This document shows, one piece after another, positions 1 through 6,945 of a DNA stretch of 12,387 nucleotides. Numbering within the stretch: the first letter of the stretch is position 1; each line of letters opens with the position of its first letter. This stretch comes from CAZYHU01 sp964524475. Its GTDB lineage: Bacteria; Patescibacteriota; Minisyncoccia; Phycocordibacterales; UBA1006. The stretch spans positions 1-12,387 of the forward strand of contig CAZGCO010000013.1 in assembly GCA_964524475.1 (NCBI GenBank), written 5' to 3'. The position numbers and the translations under genes were made by a program. The notes under the pieces were generated by a model, which searched no databases, had not been told where the DNA came from, and worked only from the letters and a program-made list of their open reading frames with translations.

Positions 1-203
1 ACCTCTGGTCTATGGGCTGTCACGCCAGTGGCACTGCCCAGTAGCTAAGTCGGGAATGGATAACCTCTGAAAGCATCTAAGAGGGAAGCCAGCTTCGAGA
101 TAAGGAATCGTAGGGTCCTAAGAGATGATTAGGTTGATAGGCTTTAGGTGTACGCACAGTAATGTGTTAAGCCGAGAAGTACTAATTACCCATTTTCCTA
201 TTA
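1..203 (+). rRNA. rrl: 23S ribosomal RNA, 3' end (partial)
   Basis: This is the last roughly 200 nt of 23S rRNA (domain VI end). Recognisable conserved blocks are the GTCACGCCAGTGGCACTGCC stretch (about 18-38), CTGAAAGCATCTAAG (about 67-81), GGTTGATAGGC (132-142) and the AGTACTAAT block near 178-186 that precedes the 3' terminus in bacterial 23S genes. The 5' part lies outside the window. The exact 3' end is estimated, because the mature end pairs with the 23S 5' end, which is not visible here. Confidence 0.95.
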
Positions 204-326
204 GGAAATGTCATGGTGATCATTATCAATACACACAAGTAAGCTTGCGTTGTACAACATGTTACCTATTGTTTGATTTTATTTAATATTCAGAACAGAG
301 TATTAAATAGTTGTATATTATTTAAG
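204..326 (+). other. 23S downstream spacer without recognisable 5S rRNA or tRNA
   Basis: A/T-rich spacer after 23S. It holds a hairpin with an 11-bp stem including one G-T pair (281-291 with 298-308, loop AGAACA). A near-palindrome spans the presumed 23S end (about 189-208). I looked for 5S rRNA, which normally follows 23S, and for tRNAs. The diagnostic 5S core (CCCAT...CCGAAC) is absent, and only two short 5S-like strings are present (CATGGTGAT near 213 and AAGTAAGCTTGCG near 238). No tRNA cloverleaf was found. Confidence 0.6.
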
Positions 327-360
327 AACAAAAAACATGTCGTGAGACATGTTTTTTGTT
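327..360 (+). terminator. Intrinsic terminator of the rRNA operon
   Basis: A perfect 15-bp stem (327-341 with 346-360) is closed by a GTGA loop, which is a GNRA-type tetraloop. The A-tract in the left arm and T-tract in the right arm would let it work in both directions. It lies about 125 nt after the 23S end and is the natural end of the rRNA transcript. Confidence 0.88.
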
Positions 361-388
361 TGACAATTATTATTTATTCATGTAAATT
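360..388 (+). promoter_or_regulatory. Possible promoter of the 416 gene
   Basis: TTGACA at 360-365 is a perfect -35 box. A 17-nt spacer later there is a weak -10, TAAATT (383-388). An alternative -10, TATACA at 403-408, ends 7 nt before the ATG and would make the transcript leaderless. The A/T richness makes any single call uncertain. Confidence 0.35.
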
Positions 389-415
389 ATATTGTAAATT
401 AATATACAAAATCAT

Positions 416-781
416 ATGCTAAGAAAGGTAAAACAAGAAGATACAAGTACAAAAGATTTAGTTATTATGATACTTGATGCAATAGAAGAAGAAAATTTTT
501 TTAGAAAAGATGTTTTAATTCCAAAAATAAAAGCAATAATAACTGCTTTTAGATTGCAATTATCAGCAACAAATTATAACAAAATCTGTAATCCAAGTGA
601 GACTGCTCAATTAATAAGGTCTGATGAACTCAAAAACTTGGAATTAGGTTTTTGGAAATCAGAATTTAAAAAATTAGTAGGAGAAGAAAAAATGCAGGAT
701 TATTATAACGAAGTTAATGAAAAAAGAATATTATGGAATACCTCTTTTGAGGATAAAGTAATTTTAAAAAATAATCTATAA
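416..781 (+). CDS. Small hypothetical protein, 121 aa
   Basis: I do not recognise this protein. It is charged, Lys/Glu-rich and looks helical, with no signal peptide or membrane segment, so it is probably cytoplasmic. It begins MLRKVKQEDTSTKDLVIMIL and contains an isoleucine-rich central helix (about residues 35-46) and an acidic/basic C-terminal half. The ATG at 416 is the first in frame. It forms its own transcription unit: the rRNA terminator lies just upstream, a possible promoter follows that terminator, and a long terminator overlaps its stop codon. The codons are very A/T-rich (AAA, GAA, TTA, ATA), more so than in the envelope genes downstream. This could reflect a lineage-specific or recently acquired gene. 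Function unknown; existence as a real gene is likely but not certain. Confidence 0.65.
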   Translation: MLRKVKQEDTSTKDLVIMILDAIEEENFFRKDVLIPKIKAIITAFRLQLSATNYNKICNPSETAQLIRSDELKNLELGFWKSEFKKLVGEEKMQDYYNEVNEKRILWNTSFEDKVILKNNL

Positions 782-819
782 TAAAAAATAAGACAGTATT
801 ACTGTCTTATTTTTTATTA
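779..819 (+). terminator. Symmetrical terminator overlapping the stop of the 416 gene
   Basis: A perfect 17-bp stem (780-796 with 802-818) has a 5-nt loop and can be extended by one T-A pair. The left arm starts inside the TAA stop codon (779-781). A- and T-tracts on the two sides make it potentially bidirectional. Confidence 0.85.
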
Positions 820-838
820 TAGATAGATATTTTTCTAC

Positions 839-866
839 TTGTAAATATTTGAAAAACCTATATGCT
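839..866 (+). promoter_or_regulatory. Possible promoter of the 875/rodA operon
   Basis: TTGTAA (839-844) and TATGCT (861-866) are separated by 16 nt. The -10 ends 8 nt before the ATG at 875, which would give a leaderless mRNA. A second reading is TGCTATATT, an extended -10 at 863-871, but that is too close to the ATG at 875 to give a transcript including it. Confidence 0.35.
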
Positions 867-874
867 ATATTTAT

Positions 875-1654
875 ATGAATTGGAGTCAAAAAAGAAAAAC
901 AAAAATATCTACCATTGTAATGAGTGTTACAATATTCATATTAGGAGTTTTTGTTTACAATACGTTTATCAAGCATACACCAACCTGTAGTGATATAATA
1001 AAAAACCAAAATGAACGTGGTACTGACTGTGGTGGGGTGTGCACACGTATGTGTTCTTTTGATGTAAAACCGTTACTTGTTACCTGGCAACGACCGATAC
1101 ATATCAGTGGTAATGTATACAGTGTTGTGGCATATATAGAAAATCAAAACAAAACAGGTGGTATTCAAAAACTAGATTATGAGATACGTGTTTATGATGA
1201 AAAAAATATCCTTGCCAGTGATCCGGTTACTGGTTCGACATTTATTTCTCCAAATCAAAAAACTGCCATTATTGAAACACCAATAGTCGTAGGAAATAGA
1301 AAACCAAAAACAGCATTTATTACGTTTATTCAACCAATGATGTGGGAAACTGTACAAAACACATGGGATGAAACGTTTATTACGAGTAGTCAGGAAACGA
1401 TTACTGACAAAGATACCTTACCAAAACTCTCTGCGGTATTATCTAATAATCATCCTACGCATGATTTCATAAATATCCCAGTAGTTGCTCTGGTATATGA
1501 TGTTTCAGGGAATTTAATAACAGCTAGTCAGACGACAGTAGATATATTACCCCATCAAGGAAATACGATGGTTGATTTTTCATGGCAACAGGCATTTGAA
1601 CGTCCGGTAGGTTTAGTTGAAATTATTCCCAGAGTAAATCCATTTCTAAAATAA
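875..1654 (+). CDS. Membrane-anchored protein with Cys/DCGG motif, 259 aa
   Basis: A predicted signal anchor (residues about 11-31, after a KRKTK basic stretch) is followed by an extracytoplasmic domain. Just after the membrane segment is a cysteine motif: C38, then D51-C52-G53-G54, C56 and C60. This resembles the CxDxxxNxxExxxDCGGxCxxC pattern that I know from secreted bacterial proteins, including CPR ones. The rest (about 61-259) alternates hydrophobic and polar residues and looks like beta-sandwich repeats, with paired segments of the type SVVAYIENQN and PVVALVYDVSG. This suggests one or two immunoglobulin-like domains. It ends 5 nt before the SEDS gene and is probably co-transcribed with it, so a role in cell-wall synthesis or as an envelope scaffold is a reasonable inference. 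The exact function is unknown. The start at 875 keeps the positively charged N-terminus before the membrane helix. Confidence 0.85.
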   Translation: MNWSQKRKTKISTIVMSVTIFILGVFVYNTFIKHTPTCSDIIKNQNERGTDCGGVCTRMCSFDVKPLLVTWQRPIHISGNVYSVVAYIENQNKTGGIQKLDYEIRVYDEKNILASDPVTGSTFISPNQKTAIIETPIVVGNRKPKTAFITFIQPMMWETVQNTWDETFITSSQETITDKDTLPKLSAVLSNNHPTHDFINIPVVALVYDVSGNLITASQTTVDILPHQGNTMVDFSWQQAFERPVGLVEIIPRVNPFLK

Positions 1655-1659
1655 AATCT

Positions 1660-2778
1660 ATGAAATATATCGACTGGGTGTTATTGGTATTTATGGTACC
1701 ACTTTTCTTGTTTTCTTTAGTTACATTGTTTTCTTTTTCTGGTACTGATACTGTTTTTTGGCATCAGTTGTTATGGATTATTGTTTCCTTGTCTGCATGT
1801 TTAATTGTTTCACAAATAGACATGAGTTTTTTAAAAAAAACACGTGTTATTGGTTGGTTGTATGTATTAGGAATATTTTTGTTGCTTCTTGTATTACTTT
1901 TTGGTGATACGGTCAAAGGTGCACAGAGTTGGATTAATTTTGGTTTCTTCTCGTTTCAGCCAGCTGATGTTGTAAAATTGTTTTTAATTATTGTATTGTC
2001 AAAATATCTCTCACGAAGACATATTGAAATTGCTCATCCAAAACATATTTTTGTTACTGCTGTGTATTTGTTAATCCCACTTGGTTTTATTATGCTCCAA
2101 CCTGATTTTGGTTCGGGGATGGTACTTATGGCTATTTGGTTTTTTATGTTACTTATATCAGGTATTTCTCGGAAACATTTGTTGGTTATGGTGGGATTGG
2201 GGGTTATTGCTTTTCTTGGGTTATGGTTGGCAGTATTCAAGCCTTATCAAAAGGCTCGTATTGTTAATTTTATTCATCCAACATCTGATATCCGTGGGTC
2301 AGGATATAATGTATATCAATCTATGATAGCTGTTGGGTCAGGTAAAATAACTGGCAAGGGTGTTGGATACGGAACACAATCACGACTGAATTATTTGCCC
2401 GAAAATACCACAGATTTTATCTATGCGGCATATGCCGAAGAGTGGGGATTCATCGGTGTTACGATCATGATTATTTGTTTTGGTGGATTGTTATTGCGTA
2501 TCATGTATTATGCTCGACATGCGGTACATAATTTTGAAATCTTGTTTTGTGTTGGTGTGATTATTATGTTATTAGTACATATCGTGGTAAATATTGGTAT
2601 GAATACAGGTATTATGCCCGTGACGGGTATTCCTTTGCCGCTTGTCAGTTATGGAGGGTCACATATTTTGGTAGAGTGTATTGCTATCGGTATTATTATG
2701 GGTATGCGTCACCATACTCGCGATGCACACCGTGATCAATTACAAGCAGAATACTATGGAGATTCTTTTTTTGAATAA
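1660..2778 (+). CDS. rodA: SEDS-family peptidoglycan glycosyltransferase (RodA/FtsW type), 372 aa
   Basis: SEDS proteins polymerise lipid II into glycan strands and work with a class B penicillin-binding protein, for elongation (RodA) or division (FtsW). The sequence shows about ten hydrophobic membrane segments. Family motifs include VKGAQSWINFGFFSFQPAD (85-103), LQPDFGSG (146-153), the extracellular loop LPENTTDFIYAAYAEEWGF (246-264) and GIPLPLVSYGGS near the C-terminus. D252 in the TDFI motif corresponds to the essential aspartate of RodA, and E260/E261 follow. Length is normal for RodA (about 370 aa). It starts 5 nt after the preceding Cys-motif gene, with no Shine-Dalgarno sequence, and ends before a terminator, so it is second in a two-gene operon. 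RodA is favoured over FtsW by length and by its short N-terminus, but no partner PBP2 is in view, so the elongation role is inferred. Confidence 0.93.
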   Translation: MKYIDWVLLVFMVPLFLFSLVTLFSFSGTDTVFWHQLLWIIVSLSACLIVSQIDMSFLKKTRVIGWLYVLGIFLLLLVLLFGDTVKGAQSWINFGFFSFQPADVVKLFLIIVLSKYLSRRHIEIAHPKHIFVTAVYLLIPLGFIMLQPDFGSGMVLMAIWFFMLLISGISRKHLLVMVGLGVIAFLGLWLAVFKPYQKARIVNFIHPTSDIRGSGYNVYQSMIAVGSGKITGKGVGYGTQSRLNYLPENTTDFIYAAYAEEWGFIGVTIMIICFGGLLLRIMYYARHAVHNFEILFCVGVIIMLLVHIVVNIGMNTGIMPVTGIPLPLVSYGGSHILVECIAIGIIMGMRHHTRDAHRDQLQAEYYGDSFFE

Positions 2779-2786
2779 TTTTTATG

Positions 2787-2827
2787 ATACCCGCCATAGT
2801 ACGTCAAGTAGTATGGTGGGTATTTTT
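2787..2827 (+). terminator. Terminator between rodA and secD
   Basis: A 12-bp stem (2787-2798 with 2812-2823, one G-T pair) has a 13-nt loop and is followed by a short T-run to 2827. It separates the SEDS operon from secDF. A -10-like TATACT (2831-2836) follows at once, 9 nt before the secD ATG. Confidence 0.75.
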
Positions 2828-2845
2828 GTGTATACTGGTAATATT

Positions 2846-4352
2846 ATGAAAAAAATGAAACAGATTATTGGAGCCATTTGGCGTCCTATTACTAACCTTT
2901 TCCGTGGTATTTTTGGATTTTTACGACATTTTAAAATTCGTGTTTATGCATTAATACTTCTTGCTATGGCTGTAGGTATTGGATTTTTTGTGTATCATTC
3001 AGAAATTTCTCGGTCACGTCAATTTCAATTAGGACTTGATCTATCTGGTGGAGCACGGTTGACCTATCGTGCTGATGTTTCAAATATTTCAATCGGAGAA
3101 ATTCCTGATTCACTTGCATCACTTCGTGATGTGTTGGAACGACGTGTAAACATGTTCGGTGTATCAGAACCTATTGTAAATTCAGAAACAGCAATAACTG
3201 GATATTTGTGTGGTTCATTATACGATAGATTAGATTNNNNNNNNNNAAACAGCAATAACTGGATCTGGACGTGAACATCGTATCAGTATTGAGCTCCCTG
3301 GGGTAACTGATGTGAATCGTGCAATTACTATGATTGGACAAACACCAGTACTAGAATTTCGTACAGAAAATCCGTTATTTAATCAAAATACAGACAGTAA
3401 TGAACCAATAACTATCACCAGTGATATGATTAAAAATGGTCAGATAGATATGACACAGGTATTAGCATTACGTGAACCATTTTCTCGTACTGAATTAACA
3501 GGACGATTTCTTTCACGCGCTAGTTTGCAGTTCGATAGTCAAACCAGAAAACCGATTGTAGCAATACAGTTTAATGAAGAAGGTTCAAAATTATTTGAAA
3601 AAATGACTAATGATAATATTGGGAAACGAATTGCAATATATCTGGACGGTTCAGCGATTTCTATTCCTCGAGTAAATCAGGCAATCGTCGGAGGACAGGC
3701 AACCATTACAGGAGATTTTACTCCTGAAGAAGCAAAACAACTTGTAGGGCGATTGAATTCCGGGGCACTCCCAGTACCTATTGAACTTGTTGCTACTGAT
3801 ACTGTCGGACCTACACTAGGTATTGATGCAGTACGTGCAGGTGTTTTTGCTGGAATTGTTTCATTGATTATGATTGCCGTATTGTTATTATTCTGGTATC
3901 GGTTACCAGGAATTATTGCTATCGTTTCATTGTCTATTTACAGTGTAATCATGTTGGCATTGTTTAAATTGATTCCTGTTACATTGACCAGTGCGGGTAT
4001 TGCAGGATTTATTATCTCTCTTGGTATGGCAGTAGATGCAAATATTCTGATATTTGAAAGAATGAAAGAAGAACTCGTTTCAGGAAAATCTATCCGTGAC
4101 GCATTACATACAGGATTCGATCGCGCATGGACATCTATCCGTGACGGGAATATTAGTAGTATTATTTCTGCATGTGTATTATTCTTTGCAGGAACAACTC
4201 TGATGCAAGGATTTGCATTAACATTTGGTATTGGAGTACTGGTTTCTATGCTTACTGCAATTACTTGTTCACGTGTCTTTTTAAGAGCATTAGGAGATAA
4301 TAGTCACAGTCGTGTGATGAAATTCTTGTATAAGAGTGGTATTACTCGATAA
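2846..4352 (+). CDS. secD: Protein translocase subunit SecD (interrupted by a scaffold gap)
   Basis: SecD, with SecF, pulls exported proteins through SecYEG using the proton motive force. A first membrane helix (about residues 32-50) is followed by FQLGLDLSGGARLTY (60-74), the hallmark LGLDLxGG motif, then the large P1 extracytoplasmic domain. The C-terminal RND-type membrane half contains GTTLMQGFALTFGIG and GMAVDANILIFERMKEE, the conserved D-N-I-L-I-F-E-R loop. The frame changes across a 10-N gap (3237-3246). An 18-nt direct repeat on both sides (3186-3203, 3247-3264) implies that the true sequence joins 3203 to 3265. This restores one frame and gives ...ITGSGREHRISIELPGVTD..., as expected for SecD, with a total of 481 aa. 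The ATG at 2846 is chosen because the longer in-frame start at 2681 lies inside rodA and reads through the terminator. It precedes secF by 12 nt. Confidence 0.93.
3186..3264. repeat. 18-nt direct repeat flanking a scaffold gap in secD
   Basis: AAACAGCAATAACTGGAT occurs at 3186-3203 and again at 3247-3264, immediately after the ten Ns. The 33 nt between the first copy and the Ns (3204-3236) encode nothing SecD-like. The simplest reading is two contigs that overlap by 18 nt but were scaffolded with an arbitrary 10-N gap, the left one carrying an incorrect or variant tail. Confidence 0.8.
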
Positions 4353-4364
4353 TTATTTACATTT

Positions 4365-5252
4365 ATGAACATTATAAAAAACCGTAATATATTTTTTGCT
4401 ATTGCAGGAATACTTATCATCGGATCATTTCTGGTTATTGGTATCAAAGGTTTCCGTGTAGGAATTGATTTTACTGGCGGTTCAGTTATTGAATTTACTA
4501 GTAATACATTAACTACTGAACAGATTCGTGATCAAGCGATAGGTATTTTACCTACAGGTGTTAGTCTACAAACTGTTGGTGAACATGGATTTTCTTTGAA
4601 ATCTACTGCAATAGATCAACAAAAAAAAGAAGCTTTTATTTCTAGCCTAAAAATAACAGACCCTAATCTCGTTGAAACACGATTTAATACTATTGGACCA
4701 TCAGTAGGATCTGAGATTCGTTTCAAGGCTATTATGTCAATCGTGCTTATTAGTATTTTGATTGTGTTATTTATTGCATATTCATTCCGAAATGTCGCAC
4801 GTCCTGTATCTGGATGGGTATACGGTATCGTTGCTATTGCAGTATTAGTTCATGACATTATTATCCCTGCAGGATTTTTTGCTCTCATGGGATATGAAAT
4901 TACGACTTTGTTCGTGGTGGGGATATTGACTATCTTAGGGGTTTCTATTAATGATACGATTGTTGTATTTGATCGTATTCGTGAAAATCTAGGTAAAAAT
5001 AATGGGAACAATGGTGATTCATTTGAATCAGTAGTTACCATAAGTATTCGTGAAACATTTACTCGGTCTATCATGACATCAGTTACTGTTCTTCTTGCAC
5101 TCGGAGCACTCTATTTGTGGGGTCCTGTAGCGACACATGATTTGTCACTGGTTATGTTTTTGGGTATGTTCTTTGGAACGTATTCATCGATATTTATCGC
5201 GGCACCGCTCCTTGTTGTATACAATAATTGGCAGATGCGATCTAAAAAATAA
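4365..5252 (+). CDS. secF: Protein translocase subunit SecF, 295 aa
   Basis: SecF is the membrane partner of SecD in proton-driven late protein export. The first membrane helix (about residues 9-27) is followed by the family motif GIDFTGGSVIEF (33-44), a short periplasmic P4-like domain, and five further hydrophobic helices. Conserved C-terminal signatures are GVSINDTIVVFDRIRENL and the RETFTRSIMTSVTVLLALGA segment. Length is typical for bacterial SecF. It begins 12 nt after secD and ends on a very long terminator, so secD-secF is a two-gene operon. No Shine-Dalgarno sequence precedes the ATG. A GATAAT at 4348-4353, overlapping the secD stop, lies 11 nt before the ATG and could be an internal promoter, but may be chance. 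Confidence 0.95.
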   Translation: MNIIKNRNIFFAIAGILIIGSFLVIGIKGFRVGIDFTGGSVIEFTSNTLTTEQIRDQAIGILPTGVSLQTVGEHGFSLKSTAIDQQKKEAFISSLKITDPNLVETRFNTIGPSVGSEIRFKAIMSIVLISILIVLFIAYSFRNVARPVSGWVYGIVAIAVLVHDIIIPAGFFALMGYEITTLFVVGILTILGVSINDTIVVFDRIRENLGKNNGNNGDSFESVVTISIRETFTRSIMTSVTVLLALGALYLWGPVATHDLSLVMFLGMFFGTYSSIFIAAPLLVVYNNWQMRSKK

Positions 5253-5295
5253 CAATAAAAAATACGAATCCACAGGATTCGTATTTTTTATTGTT
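5251..5295 (+). terminator. Terminator of the secDF operon
   Basis: A perfect 21-bp stem (5251-5271 with 5275-5295) has an ACA loop and begins within the secF stop codon. The A-rich left arm and T-rich right arm make it potentially bidirectional. Confidence 0.9.
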
Positions 5296-5317
5296 TCATA
5301 GTGTTTTTATATGTATT

Positions 5318-5345
5318 TTGTCAAATAGTCATAATCTGCTATAAT
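5318..5345 (+). promoter_or_regulatory. Promoter of lemA-htpX
   Basis: TTGTCA (5318-5323) and a perfect TATAAT (5340-5345) are separated by 16 nt, with an extended -10 TG at 5337-5338 (TGCTATAAT). The predicted start near 5352 would give a leader of about 27 nt before the lemA ATG, so this unit does not look leaderless. Confidence 0.75.
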
Positions 5346-5378
5346 CAGGTGTATTAATATTTAATTATCTTTTATTTT

Positions 5379-5936
5379 ATGATGTTTATTATCCTTGGTA
5401 TTATTGCGGTTATAGTTATTTGGTTTGTTGCGACATACAATGGTTTTATTTCACATAAAAATCGTGCTGACGAGGCATGGGCAGATATCGACGTACAATT
5501 AAAACGTCGTTATGACTTGATTCCAAATTTGGTAAATACAGTCAAGGGATATGCCGCGCATGAATCAAAAACTCTCGAAGCAGTGATTACAGCACGTAAT
5601 ACAGCTATGCAATCAATGTCCGGGGCGAACGGAGATCATATAGCAGCAGAAAATGTGTTATCAGGAACATTGAAATCATTATTTGCATTATCAGAAAATT
5701 ATCCAGATTTGAAAGCAAATGCAAATTTTATAGAACTCCAGCATGAACTATCTGATACAGAAAACAAGATTCAGGCAGCACGTAGATTTTATAATGGTAA
5801 TGTTCGTGATTACAATACTATGTTACAGGTTTTTCCTAGTAGTTTAATCGCTCGCATGTTTGGCTTTACTTCGCGTGAATTTTTTGAACTCTCAGGTGAT
5901 GATGTTGCACGAGATGTCGTAGAGGTAAGGTTTTAA
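5379..5936 (+). CDS. lemA: LemA family protein, 185 aa
   Basis: LemA proteins are small membrane-anchored helical-bundle proteins of unclear biochemical role. The N-terminus (residues about 3-19) is a single membrane segment, and the rest is predicted outside or peripheral. Family motifs are QLKRRYDLIPNLV (about 41-53), a YPDLKAN...LQHELSDTENKI block and RRFYNGNVRDYN, and the late FPSSLIARMFGF. Length matches the family. It is followed after 26 nt by htpX, a pairing seen in many bacteria that suggests a link to membrane stress or proteolysis. ATGATG at 5379-5384 offers two adjacent starts, and the first is used here. There is no Shine-Dalgarno sequence. Confidence 0.95.
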   Translation: MMFIILGIIAVIVIWFVATYNGFISHKNRADEAWADIDVQLKRRYDLIPNLVNTVKGYAAHESKTLEAVITARNTAMQSMSGANGDHIAAENVLSGTLKSLFALSENYPDLKANANFIELQHELSDTENKIQAARRFYNGNVRDYNTMLQVFPSSLIARMFGFTSREFFELSGDDVARDVVEVRF

Positions 5937-5946
5937 AATAATTTTG

Positions 5947-5955
5947 TGAGATAAT
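5947..5955 (+). promoter_or_regulatory. Possible internal -10 element for htpX
   Basis: TGAGATAAT (5947-5955) is an extended -10 (TG-n-GATAAT) ending 7 nt before the htpX ATG, so transcription from it would begin at the ATG. It lies in the 26-nt lemA-htpX gap and may supplement read-through from lemA. Confidence 0.4.
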
Positions 5956-5962
5956 AATATTC

Positions 5963-6859
5963 ATGACAACGTATTCATATATTGCATCTAATACTCGAAA
6001 AACATGGCTCCTCATGGGGGTGTTTTTTGTCGTACTTATTTTCTGTGGGTTTTTGTTCTCACGTATTTATGGTAACCCGTATATTTTATTTGGATTTGTT
6101 GCGTTTTCTCTTATTATGAATGTGACGTCTTTTTGGTTTTCTGACCGTATTGCCCTTGCGTCTGCACACGCAGAACATGCTGATAGTAATACTTATAAAC
6201 AGTTGCATAGATCTATAGAAAACCTTGCTATTACTGCAGGAATACCGAAACCTGGTGTATATATTATTCATGATAATGCACCGAATGCGTTTGCTACAGG
6301 ACGTGATCCACAGCATGCATCTGTTGCGGTAACCACAGGATTGCTCAATATTATGAACGAAGCAGAATTACAGGGGGTATTGGCACATGAGCTGTCTCAT
6401 ATAAAAAACCGTGACATATTGATTATGTCGGTGGTTGTAGTATTGGTTGGGTTTGTGTCACTCCTTGCAGATTTTTTGATGCGTATCAGCATGTTCGGTG
6501 GATCACGTGACGACAATGGGAGTAATAATCCATTATCGTTGATTCTTATGATTGCACTTGCGATATTAATGCCTATTATTGCGATGATTATTCAGCTAGC
6601 AATTTCTCGAAAACGGGAATTCCTTGCTGATAGTTCAGGAGTTCTTCTGACTCGATATCCAGAAGGATTGGCGAGAGCATTGGCAAAAATAGAACATTAC
6701 AGTCAACCCATGGAACATGCATCTACTGCGACAGCTCATCTGTTTATTAGTAATCCGTTTGGAAATATGTCTAATGGTTTTTTGAAATTATTTGCAACTC
6801 ATCCACCTATTGCAGAACGTATTAGCGCATTACATGACATGGGGGGTATAACAGCTTGA
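5963..6859 (+). CDS. htpX: HtpX-type membrane zinc metalloprotease, 298 aa
   Basis: HtpX is an integral membrane M48 protease that degrades misfolded membrane proteins and is often stress-linked. Two N-terminal membrane segments (about 15-34 and 39-57) precede the catalytic domain. The zinc motif HELSH is at 142-146 (H142, E143, H146). The third ligand is E219 in SRKREFLADSSG. Two more membrane segments (about 155-176 and 191-213) separate these, as in the family. The ending ATHPPIAERISALHDM is the conserved C-terminal HPP motif. All catalytic residues are present and the length is normal. It lies in the lemA-htpX unit, with a candidate leaderless promoter just before its ATG, and ends before a long terminator. 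Confidence 0.96.
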   Translation: MTTYSYIASNTRKTWLLMGVFFVVLIFCGFLFSRIYGNPYILFGFVAFSLIMNVTSFWFSDRIALASAHAEHADSNTYKQLHRSIENLAITAGIPKPGVYIIHDNAPNAFATGRDPQHASVAVTTGLLNIMNEAELQGVLAHELSHIKNRDILIMSVVVVLVGFVSLLADFLMRISMFGGSRDDNGSNNPLSLILMIALAILMPIIAMIIQLAISRKREFLADSSGVLLTRYPEGLARALAKIEHYSQPMEHASTATAHLFISNPFGNMSNGFLKLFATHPPIAERISALHDMGGITA

Positions 6860-6871
6860 TAAATAATTAAC

Positions 6872-6918
6872 AATATAAAAATAACTCACCATACCACATG
6901 GTGAGTTATTTTTATATT
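6872..6918 (+). terminator. Terminator after htpX
   Basis: A perfect 21-bp stem (6872-6892 with 6898-6918) has a 5-nt loop. The promoter of the next gene starts 13 nt later. Confidence 0.9.
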
Positions 6919-6930
6919 GGGGGCGGTATG

Positions 6931-6939
6931 TGATATAAT
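6931..6939 (+). promoter_or_regulatory. Extended -10 promoter giving a leaderless GH18-like mRNA
   Basis: TGATATAAT (6931-6939) is a perfect extended -10. It ends 6 nt before the ATG at 6946, so the expected transcript start coincides with the start codon. No good -35 is seen, as is common for extended -10 promoters. Confidence 0.65.
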
Positions 6940-6945
6940 CAAGAC

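Noticed and set aside
208..320. A divergent 5S rRNA
   Set aside because: Two short strings resemble 5S, but the conserved core and the 5'/3' end pairing are absent.
2681..2845. A longer N-terminus for SecD starting at 2681
   Set aside because: It overlaps the last 98 nt of rodA in another frame and reads through the terminator at 2787-2827. The ATG at 2846 gives a normal SecD N-terminus.
3186..3264. The 18-nt repeat as a target-site duplication of a mobile element
   Set aside because: No terminal inverted repeats or transposase are present, the repeat is long for most insertion sequences, and it abuts scaffold Ns. A missed contig overlap is more likely.
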